Source of the DNA: Pseudomonas sp. A-RE-19
GTDB lineage: Bacteria > Pseudomonadota > Gammaproteobacteria > Pseudomonadales > Pseudomonadaceae
Direction: 5' to 3'
DNA: 64,000 nt
Assembly: GCF_019956555.1 (NCBI RefSeq)
Contig: NZ_JAHBDQ010000020.1
Coordinates: 33,538-97,537 of the forward strand
Position 1 is the stretch's first letter. Each line of letters starts with the position of its first letter. This document shows, piece by piece, positions 1-7,886 of this stretch. The notes under the pieces were generated by a model that searched no databases, was not told where the DNA came from, and saw nothing but the letters and a program-made list of their open reading frames with translations. The position numbers and the translations under genes were made by a program.

Positions 1-61
1 GGAGGCGCATTACCAGCGCTACATTGCGCCGGGGTTTCTCAAGGATGCCTTTGGCGGCTGA
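1..61 (+). CDS. C-terminal end of an unidentified gene
   Basis: A reading frame enters from the left edge and stops at TGA 59-61. The visible tail reads EAHYQRYIAPGFLKDAFGG. This is too short for me to assign a family. It is followed at once by a palindromic repeat that probably lies in its 3' untranslated region. It could equally be an open frame without a gene, but codon choice (G/C third positions) is typical of coding DNA here. Confidence 0.55.
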   Translation, partial: EAHYQRYIAPGFLKDAFGG

Positions 62-70
62 TTTTTAAAG

Positions 71-149
71 TCAAAAGATCGCAGCCTTCGGCAGCTCCTA
101 CAGGGGAATGCGATCCATGTAGGAGCTGCCGAAGGCTGCGATCTTTTGA
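71..149. repeat. REP-type inverted repeat (family GTAGGAGCTGCCGAAGG)
   Basis: Two perfect 32-bp complementary arms (71-102 and 118-149) are separated by 15 bp. The arms contain GTAGGAGCTGCCGAAGGCTG followed by CGATCTTTTGA. The element sits between the ends of two convergent genes, where it could act as a hairpin terminator or mRNA stabiliser. The same family recurs near 1794, 7565, 43844 and 48690. Confidence 0.9.
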
Positions 150-155
150 TCTTGC

Positions 156-1019
156 TTAATGCTGGGTCACGATCTCCTCCAGATGATCCATGATCGTATC
201 CGGCTTGAGCACCAACACATCGCTTTCCAGCGCATCGAGCACCACTTCCGCGGTATTACCGATCAACGCCCCCGACAACCCGGATCGTGCCACGGTGCCG
301 ATCACCGTCACGGCCGCGCCCAGTTTATGGGCCATGTGCGGAATCAATACATCCGCCGGACCTTCCGCGATATGCAGGTGTTCGTCATCAATGTCGAACT
401 CGGCCTGAAAGGCTTTGCACTGCTCGCGATAGCGGGCCTCAATGGTTTCGCTGAGCTGAAACGTCGGGTCGGCCGCCGACAGCATCGGCGACGGATGGGC
501 ACTGATCACATGCAAATGAGCCTTGGCCAGGCTGGCGATGTCGTAGCCATGGTCGACGATGCTGGTATGCAAGGTGCGGTGTTCGCCGTCGACGTTACCG
601 ACATCAATGGCCGCCAGGATCACGCCGCCGGTCCAGGGTTTCGAGGTTTTCACCAGCAGCACCGGAGTGGGGCAGGAGCGCAGCAGTTTCCAGTCCGCCG
701 GGGTCAGCAGGGCCTTTTTCAGCGGGCTGTCGGGGTAATGCTGCTTGACCACCAGCCCGCAGCCTTCGGCTTGCTGCACAATGACGATGGTTTGGTGCAG
801 GCTTTCGTTCCAGGCCTGTTCAGTGGTGACGCTGTAGCCGTCAGCCACCAAGGAGGCCTTGAGCACGCCGAGCATGCCGGCGTGGTCATGCTTTCTATCG
901 CAGACCAGCAGGTGCAGATGAGCCTGGGTCACGCCCGCGATCAGTTTGGCCCGTTTGAGCGCCAGGCTTTCCGAGTGTTCGGGTTCGATGACCACCAGAA
1001 TGCTGCGAATGGCTTGCAT
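156..1019 (-). CDS. Universal stress protein, tandem Usp domains
   Basis: The 287-residue protein has two Usp (UspA-fold) domains, about residues 5-140 and 150-285, as in UspE-type proteins. The second domain keeps the nucleotide-binding pattern: GTVARSGLSG followed by IGNTAE near the C-terminus. I chose the ATG at 1019 (MQAIRSILVV) because it starts right at the first Usp strand and has AGGAG upstream; an in-frame start at 1097 would add a non-homologous leader and overlap the Anr box. In Pseudomonas such proteins typically support survival in low oxygen or starvation. A perfect Anr/FNR site (1089-1102) with a matching -10 lies upstream, so induction at low oxygen is expected. It is divergent from miaE. 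Confidence 0.93.
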   Translation of the reverse strand: MQAIRSILVVIEPEHSESLALKRAKLIAGVTQAHLHLLVCDRKHDHAGMLGVLKASLVADGYSVTTEQAWNESLHQTIVIVQQAEGCGLVVKQHYPDSPLKKALLTPADWKLLRSCPTPVLLVKTSKPWTGGVILAAIDVGNVDGEHRTLHTSIVDHGYDIASLAKAHLHVISAHPSPMLSAADPTFQLSETIEARYREQCKAFQAEFDIDDEHLHIAEGPADVLIPHMAHKLGAAVTVIGTVARSGLSGALIGNTAEVVLDALESDVLVLKPDTIMDHLEEIVTQH

Positions 1020-1088
1020 GATCGGGTTCTCCTGAAAGGTAAAAACACTGCGTTGGACAACTATAGTTGCTGGTCGGACATTCGTGAC

Positions 1089-1102
1089 TTGATGCATATC
1101 AA
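1089..1102 (-). promoter_or_regulatory. Anr/FNR box upstream of usp (class II position)
   Basis: TTGATGCATATCAA is an exact match to the Anr/FNR consensus TTGAT-N4-ATCAA. On the minus strand a TATAGT -10 lies at 1060-1065 and predicts transcription starting near 1053, which puts the box centre at about -42. That is the usual class II activator position. The site also lies about 50 bp upstream of the likely miaE start on the other strand. Confidence 0.85.
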
Positions 1103-1134
1103 CGGTCGCGACTGGTGGTCTGTCGGCAGGCCGG

Positions 1135-1140
1135 TATAAT
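1135..1140 (+). promoter_or_regulatory. Candidate -10 box for miaE
   Basis: TATAAT matches the sigma-70 -10 consensus exactly and lies 38 bp upstream of the miaE ATG. I see no good -35 hexamer at 16-18 bp spacing, so activator help or an extended contact is possible. Confidence 0.55.
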
Positions 1141-1178
1141 CGGCGCCCTTCGTTTTGAACCTTTTATCCGTGAGCCCC

Positions 1179-1787
1179 ATGATCCTTCCCGAAATTCACG
1201 AGTTCCTCGGTTGCCCCACGCCCGATGGCTGGGTCCAGGCTGCGCTGGCCGATCAGGAAACCTTGCTGATCGACCACAAGAACTGCGAATTCAAGGCCGC
1301 CAGCACCGCGCTGAGCCTGATTGCCAAGTATCACTCCCACGTCGACCTGATTAACATGATGTCGCGCCTGGCCCGGGAAGAACTGGTGCACCACGAACAA
1401 GTCATGCGCCTGATGAAAAAGCGCAAGATCGAGCTGCGTCAGCTGTCTGCCGGGCGTTACGCCTCGGGGTTGCGCAAAGTGGTGCGCAGCCACGAGCCGG
1501 TGAAACTGGTGGACACGCTGGTGGTCGGTGCCTTCATCGAAGCCCGCAGCTGCGAGCGTTTCGAGGCGCTGGTGCCGCATCTGGATGAAGAACTGGGCAA
1601 GTTCTACTTCGGTCTGCTGAAAAGCGAGGCGCGGCATTTCCAGGGTTACCTGAAACTGGCCTACCAGTACGGTGACGCCAAGGACATCGCGCAGGTGATC
1701 GACAAGGTCCGTGACGCCGAGCAGGCGTTGATCGAGTCGCCGGATGTGGAGTTTCGTTTCCATAGCGGTGTTCCAGCTGCAGCATAA
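1179..1787 (+). CDS. miaE: tRNA-(ms2io6A)-hydroxylase MiaE
   Basis: MiaE hydroxylates the isopentenyl side chain of 2-methylthio-N6-isopentenyl-A37 in tRNA, using a ferritin-like non-haem diiron centre and molecular oxygen. The 202-residue product shows the expected carboxylate/histidine ligands: Glu37 in NCEFKA, EELVHHEQ at 67-74, then EARSCERF and KSEARHFQGY further on. I chose ATG 1179 (MILPEIHEFLG), which fits homologues; GTG 1170 is possible, and neither has a strong ribosome site. It is divergent from the stress protein with an Anr box between them, which is notable because the enzyme needs O2. A palindromic repeat follows the stop. Confidence 0.95.
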   Translation: MILPEIHEFLGCPTPDGWVQAALADQETLLIDHKNCEFKAASTALSLIAKYHSHVDLINMMSRLAREELVHHEQVMRLMKKRKIELRQLSAGRYASGLRKVVRSHEPVKLVDTLVVGAFIEARSCERFEALVPHLDEELGKFYFGLLKSEARHFQGYLKLAYQYGDAKDIAQVIDKVRDAEQALIESPDVEFRFHSGVPAAA

Positions 1788-1793
1788 TTCCCC

Positions 1794-1888
1794 GTAGGAG
1801 CTGCCGCAGGCTGCGATCTTTTGATCTTGATCTTTGTTCGTTTCACCGCCGCCAGGATCAAAAGATCGCAGCCTGCGGCAGCTCCTGC
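1794..1888. repeat. REP-type inverted repeat (GTAGGAGCTGCCG family)
   Basis: Two 33-bp arms, 1794-1826 and 1856-1888, are complementary except for one position and flank a 29-bp spacer. The element lies between the convergent ends of miaE and the GFA gene and may serve as a terminator for both. Confidence 0.9.
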
Positions 1889-1904
1889 AGGGTGTGAAAG
1901 GAGG

Positions 1905-2393
1905 CTAACGGCTCAAACCCAGGCGCTCATGCCATTGGGCGATGGATTCTTCGGGATAGACGTCGAATTGCTGGTCGCCCGGATGCGCCTCGACTTCCAC
2001 CCACGGTGCCTTGGAGCCGAGCATCAGATGCGTGTGTTCCGGCGGTACCGGCAAGGGCGTGTCGATGGCCGAGGCAAACGGATGAATCAACTCCGGCCAT
2101 TCAGGGCTGAACAGCCATAATCCCGAGCCGCAAAGCGCGCAGAAATGCCGCTCGGCAGTGCTGTGGCGGGCGCGCTTATCACCGTCCTCCTTGAGCCGCG
2201 CATGGTAAATCGAGACGTGCTTACGGCCGCGCACCTTCAGGCTGCCGGCATCGCCCCCCAGGTTGATCGCATAGCCGCCACCGCCCTGGGTCTTGCGACA
2301 GATTGAGCAATAGCAGCGCTGATAAGGGTAGGGGTGGGCGCTGGTCAGGCTGAACGACACCGCGCCGCAATGGCAGGAGCCTTCGAGCTGCAT
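1905..2393 (-). CDS. GFA family (Mss4-like) zinc protein
   Basis: This 162-residue protein belongs to the GFA family (glutathione-dependent formaldehyde-activating enzyme/centromere protein V fold). Its zinc ligands are visible as CHC at 7-9, CYCSIC at 27-32 and CALCG in the second half. Members often bind or react with small aldehyde-thiol adducts, but the substrate is not predictable here. Start at ATG 2393 (MQLEGSCHCG) is supported by GGAGG seven bases upstream; the longer frame to 2507 is read-through into a repeat and is not coding. It is apparently monocistronic, flanked by repeats on both sides. Confidence 0.88.
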   Translation of the reverse strand: MQLEGSCHCGAVSFSLTSAHPYPYQRCYCSICRKTQGGGGYAINLGGDAGSLKVRGRKHVSIYHARLKEDGDKRARHSTAERHFCALCGSGLWLFSPEWPELIHPFASAIDTPLPVPPEHTHLMLGSKAPWVEVEAHPGDQQFDVYPEESIAQWHERLGLSR

Positions 2394-2484
2394 GGGAACC
2401 TCCGACGGGGCTTGGGATGGTTCAAGACAGCCTAGACCGTCAGGGTTACTGGGTCGTTGAATTTGTGCGGGATGTGCCGGCGTT

Positions 2485-2577
2485 ATCGCGAGCAGGCTCG
2501 CTCCCACAGGGGATTTTCGGTGAATACATTATTTGTGAGCATTGAAGATCAAATGTGGGAGCGAGCCTGCTCGCGAT
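2485..2577. repeat. REP-type inverted repeat (GTGGGAGCGAGCCTGCTCGC family)
   Basis: Perfect 24-bp arms at 2485-2508 and 2554-2577 are separated by 45 bp. The element lies between the start of the GFA gene and the end of the glycosylase gene, both on the minus strand. Confidence 0.9.
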
Positions 2578-2592
2578 GAGCGATAACGCGGT

Positions 2593-3210
2593 CTACCGGT
2601 TAGGCACCCGCCACAAATACCACGCCGCCACCGTCCGATAAGGGCTCCACGCCAAGCCGATATCAATCATCTGCTTACGAGTCGGCTGTACCTCCAACCC
2701 CTTCAGCCGTCGATAACCTTCGCGCACGCCAAAGTCATCGGCCGGCAAAATGTCCGGCCGCTCCAGGCTGTAGATCAGCAGCATTTCCACCGTCCAGCGA
2801 CCCACCCCGCGCAAGCTGATCAAGCGCTCGATCAACGCTTCATCGTCCATGGCCAGGGCCGTGGCGTAATCCGGCACCACGCCGTCCAGAGTCGCTTGAG
2901 CGATACCCTGAATGGTCGCGATCTTGCTGGCGGAAAATCCGCAACCGCGCATTTGATCGAAGCCTGTCGCCAGAATCTGCTCAGGTCTGGGGAAGGTGCT
3001 TGCCGGAAATAACGCCAGCAGCCGGCCGACAATCGCATCGCCGGCCCTTGCATGCAGTTGCTGATAGGCAATCGCCCGCACCAGCGACTCATAAGGATCG
3101 CGGGCCGCATGGGGCTGATGGAGGCAGGGGCCGATGGCGCTGATGTGGCGTTGCCAGTCGGCATCGAGGGCCGAGAGAAATTCGCTAGCCAGTAGGTAGG
3201 TGTCGGGCAT
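2593..3210 (-). CDS. DNA-3-methyladenine glycosylase II (AlkA-like)
   Basis: The 205-residue protein is a HhH-GPD superfamily DNA glycosylase that removes alkylated bases such as 3-methyladenine from DNA. The hairpin LRGVGRWTVEMLL and the downstream catalytic aspartate in LPADDFG are both present, at about residues 135-165. It is the short form and lacks the extra N-terminal domain of E. coli AlkA. Start ATG 3210 has AGGA upstream. The PEP-mutase-like gene and ada lie upstream on the same strand; a 75-bp gap separates it from the first. Proximity to ada suggests a role in the alkylation response. Confidence 0.92.
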   Translation of the reverse strand: MPDTYLLASEFLSALDADWQRHISAIGPCLHQPHAARDPYESLVRAIAYQQLHARAGDAIVGRLLALFPASTFPRPEQILATGFDQMRGCGFSASKIATIQGIAQATLDGVVPDYATALAMDDEALIERLISLRGVGRWTVEMLLIYSLERPDILPADDFGVREGYRRLKGLEVQPTRKQMIDIGLAWSPYRTVAAWYLWRVPNR

Positions 3211-3285
3211 GGAGCATCCTGAAGCGCGGGTGACTGCGGGGAAGATTAGCCCTCACCCCGCAGCGCCGCACTCCATTGCTTGCGG

Positions 3286-4098
3286 TCAAACTTTGCCGGT
3301 TGAGGTCAGCAAGGCATTCACTTGGCCATAAGTGAAGGCCTTGAGGTCACTGCTATCGAGTTTTCCGGTTTCCAGAAAGCTTTTGGCCAATGACGCCATG
3401 GCGCCGTAGAGGAATTCGGCGATGCTTGAACCGGCGCTCAAACGGCGTACACCAAGGGCTTGCAGTTCTTCAGGCGAAGGCAGGCCCGAGAAACCGAGCA
3501 CATTCACCGGCAGCGTCGTGCCATGGCACAGCGCTTCGATTTCATACGCCGCCGTGACACCCGCTGCGAACAGCCCGTCGGCACCGGCCGCCTGATACAG
3601 CGCGGCCCGCTTGAGTGTCTCTGCGACGCGATCTTCGGCCGGCACCAAGCCCCTGAGGTACACGTCGGTGCGAGCGTTGATGAACAGCTTCACGTCCCGG
3701 CGATGGGCGACCTGGCGAGCGATTTCGATCTTGCGCGCCAGCAGCTCGGGCGGCGAAGCACCGTCCTCAATATTGATTCCCACAGCACCGGCGGCAATGA
3801 CGGCATCGATCACTTCTGCGACGCGACCCAGATCATCGGAATAACCCGCCTCAATATCCACGCTCAACGGCACGGTGATGACCCGAGCGATGGATTCGAC
3901 AGTGGAAACCAGCCGTTCAAGCGGCAGGGTGTTGCCATCCGGATAACCGTGAACCCAGGCTACCGCCGCGCTGCTGGTGGCGACGGCCTTGCTGCCCAGC
4001 TGTTCCACCAGTCGCGCCCCGGTAGCGTCGGCGACGTTGGTCAGAATCAGCAGGCCACTCTGGTGCAATTGGTGAAATTGATTGTCGAGTGTGTCCAT
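3286..4098 (-). CDS. Isocitrate lyase/PEP mutase family enzyme
   Basis: This 270-residue protein is a stand-alone TIM barrel of the PEP mutase/isocitrate lyase superfamily, which makes or breaks C-C or P-C bonds next to a carboxylate with Mg2+. DIEAGYSDD and NIEDGASPPELLARK are the expected metal-binding and substrate loops. The hallmark KKCGH-type loop of isocitrate lyases is absent, so it is not a glyoxylate-cycle enzyme. The actual substrate (2-methylisocitrate, oxaloacetate, phosphonopyruvate or other) cannot be read. Start ATG 4098 follows AGGAGG. It lies between ada and the glycosylase gene, an unexplained neighbour for repair genes. Confidence 0.88.
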   Translation of the reverse strand: MDTLDNQFHQLHQSGLLILTNVADATGARLVEQLGSKAVATSSAAVAWVHGYPDGNTLPLERLVSTVESIARVITVPLSVDIEAGYSDDLGRVAEVIDAVIAAGAVGINIEDGASPPELLARKIEIARQVAHRRDVKLFINARTDVYLRGLVPAEDRVAETLKRAALYQAAGADGLFAAGVTAAYEIEALCHGTTLPVNVLGFSGLPSPEELQALGVRRLSAGSSIAEFLYGAMASLAKSFLETGKLDSSDLKAFTYGQVNALLTSTGKV

Positions 4099-4143
4099 CG
4101 GATGTCCCTCCTTATGACGTTGTTTGAATAGACAGTGGAGTGA

Positions 4144-5226
4144 TCAGAACGCGAGTTGTTGGGTGATTTGCACCGCGGCGCTTTCCAGCCTGAGCAGAAA
4201 CGCCTTGCGCGGTTGTCCTCCACCATAGCCGGTCAACGAGCCGTCCGCACCGATCACCCGGTGACAGGGCAGGATAATCGCCAGACGGTTTTGTCCGTTG
4301 GCCATGCCCACGGCGCGACTCGCGCCGGGTTTGCCCAGTTGCGCGGCGATGGCGCCGTAGGTGCTGGTCTGGCCGTACGGAATTTTCATCAGCTCGGCCC
4401 ACACCTGCCGGGCGAAAGCGCTGCCGGGCAGGTGCAGCGGCACATTGAATCCGGTCCGTTTGCCGGCAAAGTATTGCGTCAGCTCTTCTTCGATCTGCTG
4501 CAAATGTCCGTTGTGACCGGGGGCCACGGCGTAGCCATAACGGTTTTGCAGTTCTTCGATTTCCTTGGTCAGTGCCGGTCGATCGAGAAACTCCAGCAGC
4601 ACCAGCCCACGCTGTTCAGCCATGGCGATCATCGGCCCCAGCGGCGTGGTCAATCGGGTGAACAGCAGCGGCTCGCTGTGGGCGGCGCGGCCAGGGGTGA
4701 TGTGGAACGACTTTTGAAACGCATCGCGAAAACCGCTCAAGGATTCGTAGCCGGAGTCGAACGCCGCGTTGTCGATGGATTCGCCCTGTTTGATGCCACC
4801 GAGGGCGATGCCCAAGCGCCGGCTGCGCAGCCAGGCGTGAAAGGTCATGCCGAAATGCTGCTTGAACCAGCGGCGAAGTTTCAGCGGTTCGATACCCTCG
4901 ACGAGCAACTGCGCATCAGTCCAGCGCAGTTCGGGATCGGCGTCCACGGATTTGAGCAGCCGCTGCACCCAGTCCGGCGCGATGGCCGCAGCGTCCAGCG
5001 GCTTGCAACGCAGGCAGGCCCGATAGCCCGCCGACATCGCCTCATCGGCATGGGCGAAGAACTCGACGTTTTCCGGCTTGGGTTTGCGCGCCGTGCAGCT
5101 GGGGCGGCAGAAGATGCCGGTGGTTTTGACCGCGGTAAAGAACACCCCCTCGTAGGCGGTGTCGCGTTCGAGCATGGCGCGAACCATCTCGGCGTGGGGC
5201 GGAAGCACAGCGTTTTGTAGGTTCAT
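4144..5226 (-). CDS. ada: Ada, bifunctional methyltransferase/regulator
   Basis: Ada removes methyl groups from O6-methylguanine and phosphotriesters in DNA and, once methylated on its N-terminal cysteine, activates alkylation-repair genes. The 360-residue protein is full length. The N-terminal zinc site has Cys40, Cys44, Cys71 and Cys74 in TTGIFCRPSC and CLRCKP; an AraC-type helix-turn-helix follows (about 90-175); the C-terminal methyltransferase ends with the acceptor motif PCHRVIG near residue 320. Start ATG 5226 fits the homologues; an in-frame ATG at 5322 adds 32 unmatched residues. No convincing Ada box was seen upstream. The gap to the next gene is 45 bp, so co-transcription is likely. 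Confidence 0.95.
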   Translation of the reverse strand: MNLQNAVLPPHAEMVRAMLERDTAYEGVFFTAVKTTGIFCRPSCTARKPKPENVEFFAHADEAMSAGYRACLRCKPLDAAAIAPDWVQRLLKSVDADPELRWTDAQLLVEGIEPLKLRRWFKQHFGMTFHAWLRSRRLGIALGGIKQGESIDNAAFDSGYESLSGFRDAFQKSFHITPGRAAHSEPLLFTRLTTPLGPMIAMAEQRGLVLLEFLDRPALTKEIEELQNRYGYAVAPGHNGHLQQIEEELTQYFAGKRTGFNVPLHLPGSAFARQVWAELMKIPYGQTSTYGAIAAQLGKPGASRAVGMANGQNRLAIILPCHRVIGADGSLTGYGGGQPRKAFLLRLESAAVQITQQLAF

Positions 5227-5338
5227 GGGCTGAGCATAGGGCGCGTCGCTTAAGGTCTCCACCGGAAAATCGACAGAGAATTCAAACGTCAATCGATGGT
5301 CCTCTGGACCAGTTAAATCCACAGCCCTGAACGGTCAT

Positions 5339-7375
5339 TCATTCCTGTTTCTCTTTGTGGCGAGCTAACAGGACTTGCCCATCCCAATCCGCATCGGCCG
5401 CTCCTTCGGTCCGCGAAAAGAGCCGCCCACCGTCAAGTACGGCCTCTAGCGTTCTGCGCGGTGCATTCGCATCGGGCTGTGTTGACGTCAACGTGACGAG
5501 GGATAGGGGATGATAGAAGCGCTCCTCGACAACCGAGCCAATCCATAGCGGTATAGTTCGCCCGTTGGTGAGCTCGAAATCCACGACCCACAGTCGAAGC
5601 ACCAGGCGCGAACCGGTGTGGGCACCATCGCTATACGGTCGAACGAGAGTCAGACCGGGAAGGCGACCACTGGCGAAAAGAGGAATGACTGGAAGATCCG
5701 CAGGGTCAGCCTGGGTGCCAAACCAATTCAGGGTATTCAACAGTGTCCAGGTCGCCGAGGTGCGCCATCCGTTGCGCTGCAGGACATCTTGCAGGTCCTG
5801 CAGGCCACCGGCCCACTGGAACGTCAGTGGCTCATTCGTCTCGCCAGTGAGATCGATACGTCGCACCGGCAGCTGCTGCCAGTCTGACGCCCACCAATCG
5901 GTGGCGGCCATGGTCAACGTCCCCACCTTGACGGCATAACGACTGCTGTCCGTCGTATGACTGTGATGAATATTGAAACCGCCGGCGAGAATAAGAGCCA
6001 CACATCCGAGGGCGAGCAGCCCCGCTGACCCAATGCGCTCGGCCTGCTGTCGCAGGTAGAAAAGGCTGAGTAGCGCCAGCCACGCGGATCCGAATGCCAG
6101 CCCCCCGAGCACGTCGGAAAGCCAATGCGCACCGAGGTAGAGGCGCGAGAATGCAATGAGAAATATCAGGGTGGCTGCGCAAAGAGTGACCACGACGCGC
6201 AGTGCCGGAAGGCTATCGCGCGTAGTGAGGAAGGCGAGGAAACCGTATAGCACGACATCGATCGTGCTATGGCCGCTGGGGAAGGAAAAGGCACTCCACC
6301 CGGAATGGAGCAGCTCTGCGGGGTGAGTTCGATACAACGCGACTTTAATGACAGTGTTGAGCCCCAAAGCGCCAACGATTGCAACCAGCCAATAGGCTGC
6401 TGTACGCCAGGCGCGTCTCCACATGAGCCACAGCAATACAACAATCGTGACCGCCACCACGACCTTGGTGTCGCCAAGCTCTGTGATGGCGATCATCAGC
6501 GCATCGCCTGGTGTTGTGCGAAGCTCCTGGAGCGCGCGGTATATCGCGCTATCTGCAAGCAGCAACGGGTCACCGTTGATGACGTCCTCAAGGACACCGA
6601 AGAAAAGCCAGGCGGCACCGACGAGCAGGACCGTCGGCAGCGCAAGAACCCGTGCTGCGGGTCGTGAAGGATCGAGGAAGCCAGTGAGGCGGCGGCTCAG
6701 CCAGGTGTCGTGGGTGCTGGCCCAGCTTCGCAACCGCTGTATTGCGACGATCAGGTAGGGTATGCCGCGACGTAGCGTCCAGCGCACGATATGCAGGACT
6801 ATCCAGCCTGTTGCGACTAGAACGACCAGCAGGATCGCGAGCGGTTTTGCTGCCGCACCGAGAATGCTGAACGTCACGCCGAGCAGTACACCCGGCAGGA
6901 TATGTGACGGAGCCCAGGCGAGCGCCGACGCGACATTGACGGCATAGAACCGACTGGCCGCCATCCCCAGCATGCCGGCAAGGAGCGGAACGAAGGCGCG
7001 GACGCCCGGTGTGAAGCGCGCGAGAAAGACACTTTTGTCGCCATGACGGGTGAAAAAGGCTTCGCTGCGCTGAATCAGTGTGGGATGCCGGTTCAGCGGC
7101 CAGAGACCAAGAATCTCGCGGTGGTATCGGTGCCCAAGCCAGAACGAAAGACCATCACCCGCGATAGCGCCTGATGTGGCGGCAATCACCAACGGCCAGA
7201 GCAATAATATGCCGCTCGGCACCAGGGTGCTGAGCGCGAGGATCACGGCTGTGCCGGGAACGACGACACCGATGATCGGGATTGACTCGGAAAGTGCCAG
7301 GAGAAACACCGCCAGATAGGCGACATGCGGGTGCGCCGTCAGGAACTCGATGATCGATGAGACCAGGGGCGTCAT
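5339..7375 (-). CDS. DedA-PAP2-LssY multidomain membrane protein
   Basis: This 678-residue membrane protein joins three modules. Residues ~10-200 are a DedA/VTT domain (FLARFTPGVRAFVPLLAG). Residues ~270-450 are a PAP2 lipid-phosphatase domain with all three motifs: KVALYRTHP (~350), SFPSGHS (~370) and SRLYLGAHWLSD (~410-425). Residues ~490-640 match the soluble LssY C-terminal domain (GRLPGLTLVRPYSDGAHTGS). DedA proteins move or flip phospholipids and PAP2 enzymes dephosphorylate lipids such as undecaprenyl or phosphatidate esters, so handling of a lipid phosphate in the inner membrane is inferred. The start at ATG 7375 has only weak upstream complementarity. Base use looks slightly less GC-biased than in its neighbours, and transfer is possible. 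Confidence 0.9.
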   Translation of the reverse strand: MTPLVSSIIEFLTAHPHVAYLAVFLLALSESIPIIGVVVPGTAVILALSTLVPSGILLLWPLVIAATSGAIAGDGLSFWLGHRYHREILGLWPLNRHPTLIQRSEAFFTRHGDKSVFLARFTPGVRAFVPLLAGMLGMAASRFYAVNVASALAWAPSHILPGVLLGVTFSILGAAAKPLAILLVVLVATGWIVLHIVRWTLRRGIPYLIVAIQRLRSWASTHDTWLSRRLTGFLDPSRPAARVLALPTVLLVGAAWLFFGVLEDVINGDPLLLADSAIYRALQELRTTPGDALMIAITELGDTKVVVAVTIVVLLWLMWRRAWRTAAYWLVAIVGALGLNTVIKVALYRTHPAELLHSGWSAFSFPSGHSTIDVVLYGFLAFLTTRDSLPALRVVVTLCAATLIFLIAFSRLYLGAHWLSDVLGGLAFGSAWLALLSLFYLRQQAERIGSAGLLALGCVALILAGGFNIHHSHTTDSSRYAVKVGTLTMAATDWWASDWQQLPVRRIDLTGETNEPLTFQWAGGLQDLQDVLQRNGWRTSATWTLLNTLNWFGTQADPADLPVIPLFASGRLPGLTLVRPYSDGAHTGSRLVLRLWVVDFELTNGRTIPLWIGSVVEERFYHPLSLVTLTSTQPDANAPRRTLEAVLDGGRLFSRTEGAADADWDGQVLLARHKEKQE

Positions 7376-7564
7376 ATTTCGCGGGCTGCCTATGGAATAT
7401 CAGTGAGGAGGCGATTGACGCGGGTGTCTGTAATTCCCGGCTGCACAATCAGTTTGCGCAACAGACCAAGCATAGCTACTCATTGGCTATCGCTCCCTCC
7501 ACCGGTTGCTTTTGGCCCGCCAGGATCAAGGCGCACAAGCTCTCCAAAACCCCAAAAATCCTCC
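7376..7564. other. Gene-free spacer upstream of the DedA fusion
   Basis: I see no credible gene here. The stretch must hold the promoter of the DedA-PAP2-LssY gene, but no clear -35/-10 pair stands out. Short open frames crossing it run into the palindromic repeat and lack ribosome sites. Confidence 0.5.
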
Positions 7565-7659
7565 GTAGGAGCTGCCGAAGGCTGCGATCTTTTGATCTTG
7601 CTCTTCACCAGACCGCCAAAGATCAAAATCAAAAGATCGCAGCCTTCGGCAGCTCCTAC
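7565..7659. repeat. REP-type inverted repeat (GTAGGAGCTGCCG family)
   Basis: Perfect 32-bp arms lie at 7565-7596 and 7628-7659, with a 31-bp spacer containing a further GATCAAAATC direct duplication of the arm edge. It follows the end of the DUF1059 gene on the minus strand and could form its terminator hairpin. Confidence 0.9.
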
Positions 7660-7673
7660 AGAGGATCTCTTTG

Positions 7674-7886
7674 TTAAGCGGTACGCGGTGCTTCAACAGG
7701 CGGGGTGCCGTCGTGAAACATCGTCTTCAGTTGAGCACGCAGTTGCGGTGAGTCTGTGTGCTTGTGAACACTGACCGCATGCTGTGCAGCGGCCTCGAGC
7801 AGTTCGTTTTCAGAGTCTGCGGACAGCGCGACCGAGCATTTGGCATCGCTTGGAAACTCGCGGCAGTCGATGTATTTACGCGCCAT
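7674..7886 (-). CDS. DUF1059 domain small protein
   Basis: This 70-residue protein matches the DUF1059 pattern: MARKYIDCREF at the start, a cysteine in DAKCSVAL, then a helix ending AAQHAVSVHKH. Members are small, soluble and of unknown function; some are stress-linked. Start ATG 7886 has a strong GGAGGAG site. A TATACT -10 candidate sits on the minus strand at 7999-8004 with a weak CCTGTC -35 at 17 bp spacing. It is divergent from the NYN-domain gene and ends just before a palindromic repeat. Confidence 0.8.
   Translation of the reverse strand: MARKYIDCREFPSDAKCSVALSADSENELLEAAAQHAVSVHKHTDSPQLRAQLKTMFHDGTPPVEAPRTA

Noticed and set aside
159..1139. 326-codon plus-strand frame opposite the universal stress protein
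   Set aside because: The minus-strand frame has two Usp domains and a matching promoter. The plus frame is its antisense shadow.
2394..2507. N-terminal extension of the GFA protein
   Set aside because: It reads into a palindromic repeat and the true start at 2393 has GGAGG upstream.
4112..4402. Separate small gene overlapping the 3' end of ada
   Set aside because: It is in another frame of the methyltransferase domain and has arginine-rich antisense-like composition with no ribosome site.
5227..5338. Ada box upstream of ada
   Set aside because: I looked for an AAAGCGCA-type element and found none; TTGACG near 5292 has no good -10 partner.
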